From the NCBI GenBank assembly GCA_030068525.1, contig JASJOS010000001.1:1-64000 (forward strand): a stretch of DNA of 64,000 nucleotides, given 5' to 3'. The stretch comes from Xanthocytophaga flava (GTDB lineage: Bacteria; Bacteroidota; Bacteroidia; Cytophagales; 172606-1). Under the pieces are notes generated by a model, which saw only the letters and a list, made by a program, of their open reading frames with translations, was not told the DNA's origin and made no database searches. Shown here piece after piece: positions 52,797 through 62,388 of the stretch; the stretch's first letter is position 1, and each line of letters begins with the position of its first letter. Position numbers and translations under genes: made by a program.

Positions 52797-55358
52797 ATGC
52801 CCATCTCTACAAGTTATTTCCCTTTACAATTCAAGAAATCATACTGGCTGGTATTGGTATTATTCCTACTATATTTTCCAGGTTGGTCTCAGAATTTACA
52901 ACAAGGCTTGGTTGCCTGTTATCCTTTTGAAGGCAATGCAAATGATTTCAGTGGCAACAGCAACAATGGGTATGTCAGTGGAGCAACTCTTACTACGGGA
53001 CGTCATGGCGAACCTAATAGTGCATACTTATTTAATGGGAAGAGTAACTATATTGAATTATATTCTGCCAGATTAAAAAATCCCAGCTATAGTTATTCAT
53101 TGTGGGTAAAGCCTGTCAAATTACCTGGAACTGGAGAAGCTGGTTTTATCTTCTCTATGGGAAGTACAGGAGGTGATCAGAATTTATCTATCAATAATAC
53201 TTACGCCAACATGCCTTCTGGTTATGGAGGTGGAGGATATAGCACTCCTGGTTCAGATCCAGTTAATGTATTTGTTCTGACAAATACACTTCCAACAACA
53301 GGAGAATGGGCACATCTTGTAGTTACCAGAGATCATAATGTTCTTAAATTCTATCATCAGGGTGTACTGGTAGGATCAGATGAAACAAAAGGAGGCGCTA
53401 CTTATTATGGCAATGGTACTGTGAGAGCCATCCTAGGTGGACGTTCTACATTGACTCAATTCTTCAATGGAGTAGTAGATGATGTCACTATTTACAACAG
53501 GGCACTCACAGAAGAAGAAGTAAGTCAGTTGTACACTTCTGGCTTGCCTTGCTCTTATTATACAGATCAGCTCCAAACAACTATCAAAGGCCGTATTTAT
53601 TCAGATGAAAATCAAAATTGTGCTTTTGACAACACTGATAAGCCTTTGAAGCAGGTTCTGGTAGTTACACAACCTGGTAATTACTATGGCATGACAGACT
53701 CGACAGGTTATTATCAAATCTCTGCAGATACAGGCACTTATACAGTTAGTCAGCTTATTAATGCAACTGATAATCAATTTGTCCAGCCACTTTGCCCAGC
53801 CAATAATGTATCTGCATCTATTAAACTTAAAAATAGAGGTGATAGTGTGACAAATGTCAACTTTGCCAATAAAGTCACATTACTTCCTCATCTGGAAAGT
53901 GCTGTAAACTCAGACCGCCGTCGCAGATGTTTTACCAATGAAACATTCGTAACCTATGCCAATAGTGGGTATGCAGCAGCTCAAGGGGTAAAAGTATATG
54001 TCAAAATGCCAAAGTATGTAATCTTTAAATCAGCGGATAAACCATATACCATTGATAAAGACTCAAACTATGTTTTTGCTATTGGCGTCCTCAATGCCAG
54101 TGAAACAGGGGCTATCCATATTATTGATTCAGTATCCTGTGTTGCAAACATTACAGGATTGACAGCTTGTACTAAAGCGTGGATCACTCCTGCTAATGGA
54201 TATACTCTTCCGGAAAACTCACCATGGGATAACTCAGATATCTCACTTACTGGTAAATGCATAGAAAATGGTCGTGTTCAGATGATTATTAAAAATGTGG
54301 GGCAAGCAGCTATGGCTGATAGCACAGAATTCAGAGTGTACCTGAATGCTCAACTAGCTTTCCGCAAAAATTACCTATTGGCAAAGGGTGACAGTCTGAT
54401 ACTAAAAATTCCTGCTAATGGAAAAACTATTCGTCTAGAAGCCGATCAAAGAACTGGCCATCCGCGTAAATCACAAACCAATCTGACTATTGAAGGTTGT
54501 GTATCATCAGTAAGTGATGTGGTTAGTAAAGGCTTTGTAGATGTATTACCTCAGGATGATGCAGAACCAGAAGTATCCATCAACTGTCTGATGATTAGGG
54601 ATTCATATGATCCGAATGATAAACAAGTAAGTCCAATAGGAACAGCTAATGAACACTATACTCCAACAAACTCTGAATTGAAGTATAGCATCCGCTTTCA
54701 GAATACAGGGACGGACTATGCTTATACTGTAGTACTAATTGATACACTTTCAGAAAATCTGGATCTTTCCTCATTGCATATGGGTGCAGCTTCTCATAAA
54801 TATACCTTAAAAGTGATTGGTAAAGAAAAACCTGTATTGATCTGGACATTTAATAATATAAACCTTCCAGATAGCACTCTGGATCAGGCAGGAAGCAATG
54901 GATTTATTCAGTTTTCGATTAAGCCTAAAGCAAATCTGCCGGAAAAAACATTGATTGAGAACTATTCTGATATAATCTTTGATTACAATGAACCTGTACG
55001 TACTAATACTACAGTAAATGTAATGTATGATGTACCAAAGGTGATTAACCCTGCAATTCAACTGAATGAGAGCATTATTGATAGGGTAATGGCTTCCGAG
55101 CCAGATGCCCTGAAAGGCAAACTAAGGCTGTATCCAAATCCTACCCAGAATCAGTTATGGGTACAAGCTACCAATGCAAATGTACGGATAGAACAGGTTA
55201 CTGTTTACAATCTATTAGGTGAGAAACAAATGGTTTCATATACACAATCTGATGGACATACGTTGGAAGTAAATATGGGTGAAAAACCAAGGGGTATGTA
55301 CCTACTTAGTATTCAGACTAATAAAGGCACATCTATTCAAAGAGTAATATTACAATAG
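52797..55358 (+). CDS. LamG-domain secreted protein with type IX secretion C-terminal signal
   Basis: An 853-residue secreted protein. Signal peptide about 1-31 (ending PGWSQ). LamG/concanavalin-like domain about 40-250 (CYPFEGNANDFSGNSNNG, then DDVTIYNRALTEEEV). SdrD-type B domain about 265-345 (GRIYSDENQNCAFDNTDKPL). Conserved-repeat region of the DUF7619 kind about 360-760 (DPNDKQVSP). C-terminal type A sorting domain from about 780 (LRLYPNPTQNQLWVQ to the end, with GMYLLSIQT). The last is the signal for type IX secretion to the surface or medium. Lectin-like or adhesive activity is likely; no catalytic site is visible. Confidence 0.88.
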   Translation: MPISTSYFPLQFKKSYWLVLVLFLLYFPGWSQNLQQGLVACYPFEGNANDFSGNSNNGYVSGATLTTGRHGEPNSAYLFNGKSNYIELYSARLKNPSYSYSLWVKPVKLPGTGEAGFIFSMGSTGGDQNLSINNTYANMPSGYGGGGYSTPGSDPVNVFVLTNTLPTTGEWAHLVVTRDHNVLKFYHQGVLVGSDETKGGATYYGNGTVRAILGGRSTLTQFFNGVVDDVTIYNRALTEEEVSQLYTSGLPCSYYTDQLQTTIKGRIYSDENQNCAFDNTDKPLKQVLVVTQPGNYYGMTDSTGYYQISADTGTYTVSQLINATDNQFVQPLCPANNVSASIKLKNRGDSVTNVNFANKVTLLPHLESAVNSDRRRRCFTNETFVTYANSGYAAAQGVKVYVKMPKYVIFKSADKPYTIDKDSNYVFAIGVLNASETGAIHIIDSVSCVANITGLTACTKAWITPANGYTLPENSPWDNSDISLTGKCIENGRVQMIIKNVGQAAMADSTEFRVYLNAQLAFRKNYLLAKGDSLILKIPANGKTIRLEADQRTGHPRKSQTNLTIEGCVSSVSDVVSKGFVDVLPQDDAEPEVSINCLMIRDSYDPNDKQVSPIGTANEHYTPTNSELKYSIRFQNTGTDYAYTVVLIDTLSENLDLSSLHMGAASHKYTLKVIGKEKPVLIWTFNNINLPDSTLDQAGSNGFIQFSIKPKANLPEKTLIENYSDIIFDYNEPVRTNTTVNVMYDVPKVINPAIQLNESIIDRVMASEPDALKGKLRLYPNPTQNQLWVQATNANVRIEQVTVYNLLGEKQMVSYTQSDGHTLEVNMGEKPRGMYLLSIQTNKGTSIQRVILQ

Positions 55359-55387
55359 ATAGTCTTGTTGAGAGCCTAGTAAATAAT

Positions 55388-55429
55388 AAGCCTGCATAAT
55401 ACAGACGACATATCTGTTTATGCAGGCTT
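55388..55429. terminator. Terminator after the LamG gene
   Basis: Perfect 12-base arms AAGCCTGCATAA (55388-55399) and TTATGCAGGCTT (55418-55429) with an 18-base loop. It is followed by a modest T-rich stretch, with a strong T-run further on. Confidence 0.75.
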
Positions 55430-55531
55430 TCCTACAATATTTTTTTTCAATTCACCCAAAACTATAAAAGCATCCCATACATTCGTAATCTTGTATGGAC
55501 TCAGGATATATCATCCAGCTAATTGATTAGC

Positions 55532-55852
55532 CTATCTTCTTTCCCTCAATAAGCAAAACTTTTCCACTGACTCCTGAAAAAGAGGAGTATATTGCTTACG
55601 CTCCGAATCCTGACGATAGTTTTCAAAATCAGTAGTAGAAGCAAAAGAAACCAAATGTATCTCATAAGGAATTGACTCTGTAGGTTGTATGTAGGCAGTT
55701 TGCTCAGGCCTGATACGGTGATGTAACATCCCATTGTATTTAGGTAGTATTGGCAAAACAGCGGCTTCATATTCAAGAAACACATCTTCTTTTCCAGACT
55801 TAACAAAAAGTAACAGCGTTATATACAGACGTTCAGATGTATTTGTTTCCAT
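55532..55852 (-). CDS. DUF1330-like (ferredoxin-fold) small protein
   Basis: A 106-residue protein with the alpha/beta barrel pattern of dimeric ferredoxin-fold proteins: YITLLLFVKSGKEDVFLEYEAAVLPILPKYNGMLHHRI, then PYEIHLVSFASTTDFENYRQD. The best match by pattern is DUF1330 or a related DabB-like family. Function unknown. It is divided from the lipoprotein gene upstream by a terminator. Confidence 0.65.
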   Translation of the reverse strand: METNTSERLYITLLLFVKSGKEDVFLEYEAAVLPILPKYNGMLHHRIRPEQTAYIQPTESIPYEIHLVSFASTTDFENYRQDSERKQYTPLFQESVEKFCLLRERR

Positions 55853-55912
55853 TTAGCAAAGAATATTTGTCTTGGGAATTATCAATAATAGAAATCGTAT
55901 AGCTAAAAACAA

Positions 55913-55959
55913 AACCTCTCTGTCTGGTAGTTACAATAAACTACACAAACAAAGAGGTT
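55913..55959 (-). terminator. Two-level hairpin terminator of the Calx-beta lipoprotein gene
   Basis: Outer arms AACCTCT (55913-55919) and AGAGGTT (55953-55959), with an inner pair TAGTT / AACTA. On the minus strand it is followed by TTTTGTTTTT. Confidence 0.7.
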
Positions 55960-55979
55960 ACTCACAATCACAGTAATAA

Positions 55980-56849
55980 TTACTGCTTTAAGCCAACAAG
56001 ACCAGCTTTCTTTAACTGCTTACTGTTTATTTTAAGTGTATGGTTATGTATTGATCTGCTTAATTCGTCACCTGATTTATTGATAATCAGGAAAGCACCT
56101 GAATTCACATATGCAACTGGAATAGTACCAACAGGGAAAGAAGTATTATAGCCTAATCCATTCACTTGCCCTGTACAAGTAACATCTCTTGAACCAGATG
56201 CATATTGTAAAAAGAGAAGATAGGTTCCATCCGGAGCAGATTCACTTAATTGAACACTTTCAAATCCAGTAGTATTTTCAGATGCATCATATGTAACAGA
56301 CTCTGTTATTTGAGTGCTGTCACTATTAAATACTACATCACTTAGAAGATAAAGGTCCATATCTACTAATGAACCAGCATCCCATAATAAATCAAATTGG
56401 AATGCATCTGTAGGTTCTGTATCATTATCCTGAATTGTGATAGTATTTGTTAGAGAAGTAGTAGTACTTCCCAATGTACCAGAAGAGCTTACAGATGTAA
56501 GTGTCAAATCTATTGTTTTATCATCTTCAATAGCCTTATCATCAATGACCTGCAGACTAATTGTTGCAGATGTACTGCCTTTGGTAATAGTCAATGTGGA
56601 ATCTGTAGTCGTATTTAAAATGTAATCTCCATTTTTTACGGCAGTACCCCCAACAGAGAAAGCGAGTATCAGATCTTGTGTGGCGGCTGATCCCAAAGAT
56701 AGGGTTACAGATATGGTTCCTGCACTTTCATCAACACTTTTGGTTGTTTCTGAAAACTGCACACTAGTCAGGGTGGTATCAGACTTGGAACAAGCCAAAG
56801 ACATAAATAGTACTCCCCCGAATAGAAGTACTCTGGAAAATAAGTTCAT
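55980..56849 (-). CDS. Calx-beta domain lipoprotein
   Basis: A 289-residue lipoprotein: signal with lipobox SLAC (Cys about residue 20), a Calx-beta domain (about 28-145, SVDESAGTISVTLSLG, then DDKAIEDDKTIDLTLTSVSS and TITIQDND), and a C-terminal region (about 150-289) beginning FQFDLLWDAGSLVDMDLYL. Calx-beta modules bind calcium and occur in bacterial adhesins. The C-terminal part resembles pre-peptidase-type beta-sandwich domains. Monocistronic. Confidence 0.8.
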   Translation of the reverse strand: MNLFSRVLLFGGVLFMSLACSKSDTTLTSVQFSETTKSVDESAGTISVTLSLGSAATQDLILAFSVGGTAVKNGDYILNTTTDSTLTITKGSTSATISLQVIDDKAIEDDKTIDLTLTSVSSSGTLGSTTTSLTNTITIQDNDTEPTDAFQFDLLWDAGSLVDMDLYLLSDVVFNSDSTQITESVTYDASENTTGFESVQLSESAPDGTYLLFLQYASGSRDVTCTGQVNGLGYNTSFPVGTIPVAYVNSGAFLIINKSGDELSRSIHNHTLKINSKQLKKAGLVGLKQ

Positions 56850-57207
56850 AAGAAGTTAGCTTTAAAAGGTATACATATATAGGTTACTCACTTCAAATGA
56901 ACGAAAATTAGAAAGGATCGAAAGGAGGAATAGACCAAACCGGGAATTTCAGCTATTAAAAAGAGGGGTTTTGCTACAAGTGCTTATGGTCATAAGTGGA
57001 ACTCTGACATTTCTATACAGAAGCGTAGCAAATAGAGTTTACTTTTCATTGTAATGTATAAATCACAACTTTCAGCTCGTTTTTAAACCAATAGAGCCTG
57101 TAAATATTTACAGTCCTTTGAATTAATCTATTCCAAACATATTACTTTCTCTGTAGAGAAGGAATCTATAATGATTAAGCCAACTTCACAGTCGAAACCT
57201 TACTTTA
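56850..57207. other. Intergenic stretch with a 16-base palindrome
   Basis: No gene. The only structure I see is the perfect palindrome CTGTAAATATTTACAG at 57098-57113, which may be an operator. It is far from both flanking starts (about 250 bases from the lipoprotein start and 100 from the MBL stop). Confidence 0.35.
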
Positions 57208-57939
57208 TTAATTAATTTCAAGTTTCATTCCTTCCGCCAGGCAAAGCAACTGTAGTGAGGATTTTTGTGCCAGCATACTTTCTCCCAGATGAGTCAATAC
57301 AATTTTATGGGCATTTAATCGTGGTAACTGTGGTACCAGTTGATGGTAACTAATGTGTGCAGGTCCTTCCTTATCGAAATAATTACATTCACAGATAAAT
57401 AAATCAGCTTTATCTGATACAGGTAACAAAGCATCTGTCCATTCCGTGTCTCCTGAAAAACTAACTACCTTATTATCCCATTGCAAACGTACAGCATGAG
57501 GCAATGAGTCTGGAGAGTGTATCACAGGTGTAGCAATTAAAGTAAAGTGTTCTGTTACAATATCCCCTCCAAATTCTTTGTATATGATGAAAAAAGTAGA
57601 GGCGATCTGCTGGAAAATGCCCGGATAAAGACACTCTGTTAGCTGAGCAATACGTTGTTTGCCTCCCGGCGGACTAATAATAGTCAAGGGTTTGGTACGT
57701 TTATTAACCAGAGCATCCAGGAGGATAAAAGGTACGCCTCCAAAATGATCTCCATGAAAATGTGTCAGAATAATATAATCAATTTCGGTTGAAAGAACTC
57801 CCTCCCGGCGCATGCCTACCAGAGAGGTTGCTCCACAATCCAGCAACACTTGTACATGGTTGTGTTGCAAATGAAAACAAGTATTTAGTTGTCCCCCACT
57901 GGCAAAAGCATCTCCACATCCCAATACAGTCAGAATCAT
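57208..57939 (-). CDS. MBL-fold hydrolase of the RNase Z/phosphodiesterase type
   Basis: 243 residues from ATG 57939; the longer upstream frame would overlap the divergent promoters and begins with unrelated sequence. Features: TVLGCGDAFASGGQLNTCF, LTHFHGDHFGGVP (HxHxDH), the HSPDSLP segment, FSGDTEW (Asp ligand) and LTHLGESM (last His). These are the marks of the RNase Z-like MBL group. It lacks the exosite arm of true tRNase Z, so it is probably a cyclic phosphodiesterase-like or uncharacterised hydrolase. Its minus-strand -7 box TACTTTTG lies 29 bases upstream. Confidence 0.85.
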   Translation of the reverse strand: MILTVLGCGDAFASGGQLNTCFHLQHNHVQVLLDCGATSLVGMRREGVLSTEIDYIILTHFHGDHFGGVPFILLDALVNKRTKPLTIISPPGGKQRIAQLTECLYPGIFQQIASTFFIIYKEFGGDIVTEHFTLIATPVIHSPDSLPHAVRLQWDNKVVSFSGDTEWTDALLPVSDKADLFICECNYFDKEGPAHISYHQLVPQLPRLNAHKIVLTHLGESMLAQKSSLQLLCLAEGMKLEIN

Positions 57940-57967
57940 AGATATAAGGTTAGTTTTACGGATACTA

Positions 57968-58003
57968 CAAAAGTAGCCAATACCTGCTTTTTTCCTACCT
58001 TTG
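57968..58003. promoter_or_regulatory. Divergent promoter pair
   Basis: TACTTTTG on the minus strand (57968-57975) faces the MBL gene; TACCTTTG on the + strand (57996-58003) faces the HAD gene. Both are exact TAnnTTTG -7 boxes. Confidence 0.6.
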
Positions 58004-58107
58004 TATCTGGAGAACAACAGTATTTCGTTTATCATGAGTTATGTGTGGAAAATCCAGACACAACTCATGTGGTACATCAGCATTCTCTCTCAAACTATTA
58101 ACCAGTT

Positions 58108-58800
58108 ATGCGCTATAAACATCTATTCTTTGACCTGGATGATACATTGTGGGATTCTAAGCGCAACTCTACAGAAGCATTGCATGAGATCTTTATTCAG
58201 CATGCCTTGCAATCGGCCTTAGGAATTACAGAAGATGCATTCATTGAACAATTTCATCAGGTAAATTATGCACTCTGGGATCAGTATAGTGCTGGAGAAA
58301 TTAATCAGCAGCAACTTCGGCAAAGACGCTTTCCGCTAGTATTTGAAGGACTTGGTATTACTCAGTTGCCTGATACAGAAGCTATGCAAACAGATTATCT
58401 GGCTATTTGTCCCCGCAAGCCACATCTTATGCCGTATACAAAAGATCTACTGAATCATCTGAAAGGCAGATATGAATTGCATATCATCACCAACGGTTTC
58501 ATGGATGTTCAATCGATAAAGATGGAATGTTCTGGCATTTCTCATTATTTTGAAGAAGTAGTAACCGCCGAACGGGCAGGCTGCCAAAAGCCTAATCGTC
58601 AGATCTTTGATTTTGCCCGTCAGTTGGTGAATGCCAATGATCCCGATTGTCTGATGATTGGAGATAATTTACTGGCGGATGTAGGAGGAGCTAAAAATGC
58701 AGAGATGGACCATGTATTTTATAATCATGGCCGGGTGTCACACCAATATTCCCCAACCTATGAAGTACACTGCCATCAGGATCTGATGCAACTATTATAA
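58108..58800 (+). CDS. yjjG: HAD hydrolase, YjjG family noncanonical pyrimidine nucleotidase
   Basis: A 230-residue HAD phosphatase: motif I FFDLDDTLWD (Asp10 nucleophile, Asp12), motif II HIITNGF (about 130-136), motif III Lys near QKPNRQIF (about 155-163), motif IV IGDNLLADVGGA (about 190-201). The DDTLWD/NGF signature and length fit YjjG, which dephosphorylates noncanonical pyrimidine nucleotides as a housecleaning enzyme. Followed by a terminator; + strand promoter at 57996. Confidence 0.9.
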   Translation: MRYKHLFFDLDDTLWDSKRNSTEALHEIFIQHALQSALGITEDAFIEQFHQVNYALWDQYSAGEINQQQLRQRRFPLVFEGLGITQLPDTEAMQTDYLAICPRKPHLMPYTKDLLNHLKGRYELHIITNGFMDVQSIKMECSGISHYFEEVVTAERAGCQKPNRQIFDFARQLVNANDPDCLMIGDNLLADVGGAKNAEMDHVFYNHGRVSHQYSPTYEVHCHQDLMQLL

Positions 58801-58808
58801 AACGAAAA

Positions 58809-58836
58809 AGCAGCCTGAATATGATGACAGGCTGCT
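58809..58836. terminator. Terminator between convergent HAD and efp genes
   Basis: Arms AGCAGCCTG (58809-58817) and CAGGCTGCT (58828-58836) with a 10-base loop; pyrimidine-rich run on one side and A-run on the other. Confidence 0.8.
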
Positions 58837-58860
58837 CTTCTTCAATGCTAGAGAAGCTGA

Positions 58861-59421
58861 TTACTTTACACGTGACATATATTCACGGGTACGAGTGTCA
58901 ACTTTGATTTTATCACCAATGTTTACAAACAAAGGCACAGATACGATAGCACCTGTTTCAATAGTCGCAGGCTTCAGTGTTTTGGTAGCTGTATCCCCTT
59001 GAATACCTGGTTCGGTATAGGTTACTTCTACTTCAATGCTGGTTGGTAATTCTACAGATACGGGTGTATCAGCATCCATACTGATTTTTACCACCATACT
59101 CTCTTTTAATAAATCTGCGTTCTCACCTACGGTAGCTTCAGGAACATAGATCTGATCGTACGTTTCTGTATCCATAAATACCAGATTTTCACCATCACGA
59201 TACAGATATTGATAATCACGGGTTTCTACACGAACAATTTCGCACTCCTCACTTGGGCGGAAACGGTTTTCAACTAATTTGCCAGTACGCACATTCCGCA
59301 TTTTTACCTGGTAAAAAGCCCGCAGGTTGCCGGGGGTACGGTGTTCATATTCTACCACCTGCACTAATTCATTATTATAACGGATAAATGTACCTCTGGA
59401 AATATCAGATATTTGTGCCAT
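58861..59421 (-). CDS. efp: Elongation factor P
   Basis: 186 residues from ATG 59421 (the longer frame upstream is not conserved in this family). KOW-like domain I (MAQISDISRGTFIRYNNELVQVVEYEHRTPGNLRAFYQVKMRN), an OB domain (TYDQIYVPEATVGENADLLKES) and the C-terminal domain ending KVDTRTREYMSRVK. The tip of the loop reads TPGNLRAF, so position 34 is Asn rather than the Lys/Arg modified in other phyla. EF-P relieves ribosome stalling at polyproline. Minus-strand -7 box TACCTTTG at 59456-59463 gives a leader of about 30 bases. Confidence 0.95.
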   Translation of the reverse strand: MAQISDISRGTFIRYNNELVQVVEYEHRTPGNLRAFYQVKMRNVRTGKLVENRFRPSEECEIVRVETRDYQYLYRDGENLVFMDTETYDQIYVPEATVGENADLLKESMVVKISMDADTPVSVELPTSIEVEVTYTEPGIQGDTATKTLKPATIETGAIVSVPLFVNIGDKIKVDTRTREYMSRVK

Positions 59422-59455
59422 ATAATAGGTTTTGAATAGATAATAACTTTTGCCG

Positions 59456-59463
59456 CAAAGGTA
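59456..59463 (-). promoter_or_regulatory. efp promoter -7 box
   Basis: Exact TACCTTTG on the minus strand, 35 bases upstream of the efp start, followed upstream by a T-rich spacer and a TTG about 16 bases away. Confidence 0.6.
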
Positions 59464-59596
59464 AGAAAAAAACGATAGACAAGAGATTCCTGACAGAATA
59501 CGTTGTTTGCAAAGGATTTGTTGCCAGAAAGAAAGCATATACTTATTACCTCTCACCTAATATACGGAAGCGTTTGAATGTCATCCGACGTTTGGT

Positions 59597-60304
59597 CTAG
59601 TATTTCTCCAGTGCATGTTTTTGAATATGAGCAACTGCCTCTTCTACAGAATCTGTAAACAGCATCAGGTTCAGATCAGTCGAATCAATCATATGTGATT
59701 TAAGCATAGTCTCCATCATTTGCTGTACAGGTTGCCAGTAATCCTTTCCCATTACTATTACAGGAAAATCCAGAATCTTTCGTGTCTGAATCAGCGTCAA
59801 GGCTTCAAAAAACTCATCCATGGTACCAATGCCTCCCGGCATAATCACAAATGCCTGAGAATATTTAAACATTAACACCTTACGAACAAAGAAATACCTA
59901 CACTCAAACCAACGATCCAGATATGTATTGGGTTGTTGCTCTTTAGGTAAAATGATATTACAGCCAATAGAAAAACCACCTACATTTTTAGCACCCCGGT
60001 TTGCTGCCTGCATAATACCGGGTCCACCACCTGTCATTATGGTAAATCCCAGCTTGCTGACCTCAGCTCCCATACGACTTGCCAGAGCATAATAAGGCGA
60101 TCCCTCAGCTACACGTGCTGATCCAAATACAGCGACACAAGGCCCAACAAAATGCAGAACCCGAAAACCTCGGATAAATTCCAGGAGAACTTTAAATGAA
60201 AAAACCAGCTCTTCCCATCGGGAACGGGGACCTTCCAGAAATATCTTTTCTTCTTTTACAGGAGTGGAATTACTAATTGGTGGTGTATTGGTAACTTCAG
60301 ACAT
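59597..60304 (-). CDS. LOG family protein (lysine decarboxylase-like, TIGR00730)
   Basis: A 235-residue Rossmann-fold protein with the LOG signature: GGGPGIMQAANRGA (about 95-108) and MPGGIGTMDEFFE (about 160-172). LOG proteins release cytokinin-type bases from their nucleotides or hydrolyse other nucleoside monophosphates, and the PGGxGTxxE motif is their substrate and phosphoribose site. The Arg just upstream (SRMGAEVSK segment) is present. Monocistronic. The annotation as a lysine decarboxylase in old databases is not supported. Confidence 0.9.
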   Translation of the reverse strand: MSEVTNTPPISNSTPVKEEKIFLEGPRSRWEELVFSFKVLLEFIRGFRVLHFVGPCVAVFGSARVAEGSPYYALASRMGAEVSKLGFTIMTGGGPGIMQAANRGAKNVGGFSIGCNIILPKEQQPNTYLDRWFECRYFFVRKVLMFKYSQAFVIMPGGIGTMDEFFEALTLIQTRKILDFPVIVMGKDYWQPVQQMMETMLKSHMIDSTDLNLMLFTDSVEEAVAHIQKHALEKY

Positions 60305-60477
60305 AATGCAGGCAATAGTTAAAGACAGTGGCTGATATTGAGGGGTATTATCACATTACAGATCCACTCAGACACTTTCGGGATGCAAGCTTACAGATTC
60401 CTTTCTTATAAGAAAAATAAAAGTTAGGCAGATATACTGATTTCCCTCATCGTTTTTTTACAACTTCAATAATACTG

Positions 60478-60485
60478 TACCTTTG
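60478..60485 (+). promoter_or_regulatory. -7 box immediately upstream of the helicase start
   Basis: TACCTTTG ends four bases before the ATG at 60490. If this box is used, transcription starts at or next to the ATG and the messenger is leaderless. Confidence 0.45.
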
Positions 60486-60489
60486 CAGT

Positions 60490-62388
60490 ATGGATTATTT
60501 CAAAAAACTACAGGAACTCCTTTCCATTGAACGCGAAGAAGATAAACTTCAATACCAAAGACTTACCGAACAGTCGTCTGTCACCGAACGTAGAGCTAAC
60601 GGACTCACATGGTATCCCATTGCCATTAAAGGAACAGAAATCAGCAGAGGTGATTATATAACAGTAGAAGTAGAGCGACCTACCAATCAGGATATTTCCC
60701 ATCAATTCCGAACCGGTGTACCAGCTGTATTATTCAGCAATCATGACTCCAGGAATGATCGGGCAGAAGGGACCATCTCCTATGTAGGCAACAACCGTCT
60801 GAAGATTACTTTACGCACCGACGAACTACCCGAGTGGTCAAAAGATGGTAAGTTAGGAGTAGATGTACTCTTTGATGACAATAGCTATGATGAAATGCAG
60901 GCAGCTCTAAAACAAGCCGCCACATTAGCCGAAACAAAAGATGGTACTCTGGTTCAGATTCTGACAGGTAGTAAAAAACCTACCTTTAAAGCAGAGCCTA
61001 TTCCTTTTAATCATCCACGTCTTAACGCATCCCAGAATACGGCTGTTGAGAAGATACTTACAGCAAACGATCTGGCTATAGTACATGGTCCTCCCGGAAC
61101 AGGGAAGACCACCACACTGGTGCAGGCCATTAAAGCCCTCATCAAACAGGAAGGCAATAAGATACTGGTATGTGCCCCCAGTAATGCAGCAGTAGATCTG
61201 CTAAGTGATAAGCTTTCACAGGAAGGTATCAATGTAGTACGTATCGGTAATCCGGCACGGGTTAGTGAGAGACTTATGTCACTCACATTGGATCATAAAA
61301 TGGCTGAACATGACCTGATGAAAGAAGCTAAAAAGCTCAAAAAACAGGCGCAGGAGTATAAAAACATGGCTCATAAATACAAACGCAATTTTGGTCGTGA
61401 AGAGCGGGAGCAACGAAAGCTATTATTTGACGAAGCCCATAAGATACTGAAAGAGATTGGCAAAACAGAGCAATACATCATTGAGGATATTACCAATAAG
61501 GCTCAGGTTATTACAGCTACACTGGTAGGGGCTAATCATTATACAATTGCTGATATGAAGTTTCATACATCTATTATCGACGAAGCGGGACAAGCACTGG
61601 AACCTGCCTGCTGGATACCTATTCTAAAAGCCCAGAAGGTTATTCTGGCAGGGGACCATTGTCAGCTGCCTCCTACCATTAAATCAATTGAAGCAGCACA
61701 ACGCGGATTCAATCATACTCTTCTCGAAAAATGTGTGGCCCTGCATCCGGAAGCTGTAAGTCTGCTTACAGAACAATACCGTATGCATGAACACATTATG
61801 GGATATTCTTCCCGTGTGTTTTATCAGAACAGACTACAGGCTCATAGTTCAGTAGCCAATCATCTGTTGCATACCACAGACAAGCCAGTAGCTTTTATTG
61901 ATACGGCAGGATGCGGATTTGATGAGAAACTTGATGGTACCAGCACAACCAATCCGGAAGAAGCCTCTCTCCTGATCAAACATCTGACCCAACTTGTTAC
62001 GGAGCTTCAGAGTCATTATACACTAGAGACATTTCCATCGATTGCCATTATTTCGCCCTATAAGCAGCAAGTCAATGTCATTAAAGATTTACTGGATCAT
62101 TCCCCTGACCTGGAACCTTATATGCCCCGTATTGCAGTCAATACAGTGGATAGTTTTCAGGGACAGGAACGGGATATTGTTTACATTAGTATGACTCGTA
62201 GTAATGAAAAGGGAGAGATCGGCTTCTTATCAGATATTCGCCGGATGAATGTAGCTATGACACGAGCTCGTAAAAAACTGATTGTCATTGGAGATAGTGC
62301 CACACTGGCTCAGTTTCCGTTTTATGGTGACTTTATTTCGTATGCCGAAAGTATTGATGCCTATCAGAGTGCGTGGGAGTTTGTATAA
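60490..62388 (+). CDS. SF1 AAA-type helicase, IGHMBP2/Upf1-like
   Basis: A 632-residue helicase: N-terminal beta-barrel and stalk (about 1-170), Walker A HGPPGTGKTTT (about 199-209), ADEST-like motif Ia CAPSNAAVDLL (about 230-240), DEAGQALEPA (motif II, about 363-372), GDHCQLPPTI (motif III), LTEQYRMHEHI (motif IV), VDSFQGQERDIV (motif V) and NVAMTRARKKL (motif VI). All motifs are complete. Upf1-like helicases act on single-stranded DNA or RNA 5' to 3'; in bacteria the role is unclear. Monocistronic, with a promoter that leaves almost no leader. Confidence 0.93.
   Translation: MDYFKKLQELLSIEREEDKLQYQRLTEQSSVTERRANGLTWYPIAIKGTEISRGDYITVEVERPTNQDISHQFRTGVPAVLFSNHDSRNDRAEGTISYVGNNRLKITLRTDELPEWSKDGKLGVDVLFDDNSYDEMQAALKQAATLAETKDGTLVQILTGSKKPTFKAEPIPFNHPRLNASQNTAVEKILTANDLAIVHGPPGTGKTTTLVQAIKALIKQEGNKILVCAPSNAAVDLLSDKLSQEGINVVRIGNPARVSERLMSLTLDHKMAEHDLMKEAKKLKKQAQEYKNMAHKYKRNFGREEREQRKLLFDEAHKILKEIGKTEQYIIEDITNKAQVITATLVGANHYTIADMKFHTSIIDEAGQALEPACWIPILKAQKVILAGDHCQLPPTIKSIEAAQRGFNHTLLEKCVALHPEAVSLLTEQYRMHEHIMGYSSRVFYQNRLQAHSSVANHLLHTTDKPVAFIDTAGCGFDEKLDGTSTTNPEEASLLIKHLTQLVTELQSHYTLETFPSIAIISPYKQQVNVIKDLLDHSPDLEPYMPRIAVNTVDSFQGQERDIVYISMTRSNEKGEIGFLSDIRRMNVAMTRARKKLIVIGDSATLAQFPFYGDFISYAESIDAYQSAWEFV

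Noticed and set aside
57208-57939. A fourth MBL protein related to the cargo MBL cluster
   Set aside because: It is of the RNase Z-like type with its own divergent promoter in an ordinary chromosomal setting and shares only the fold.
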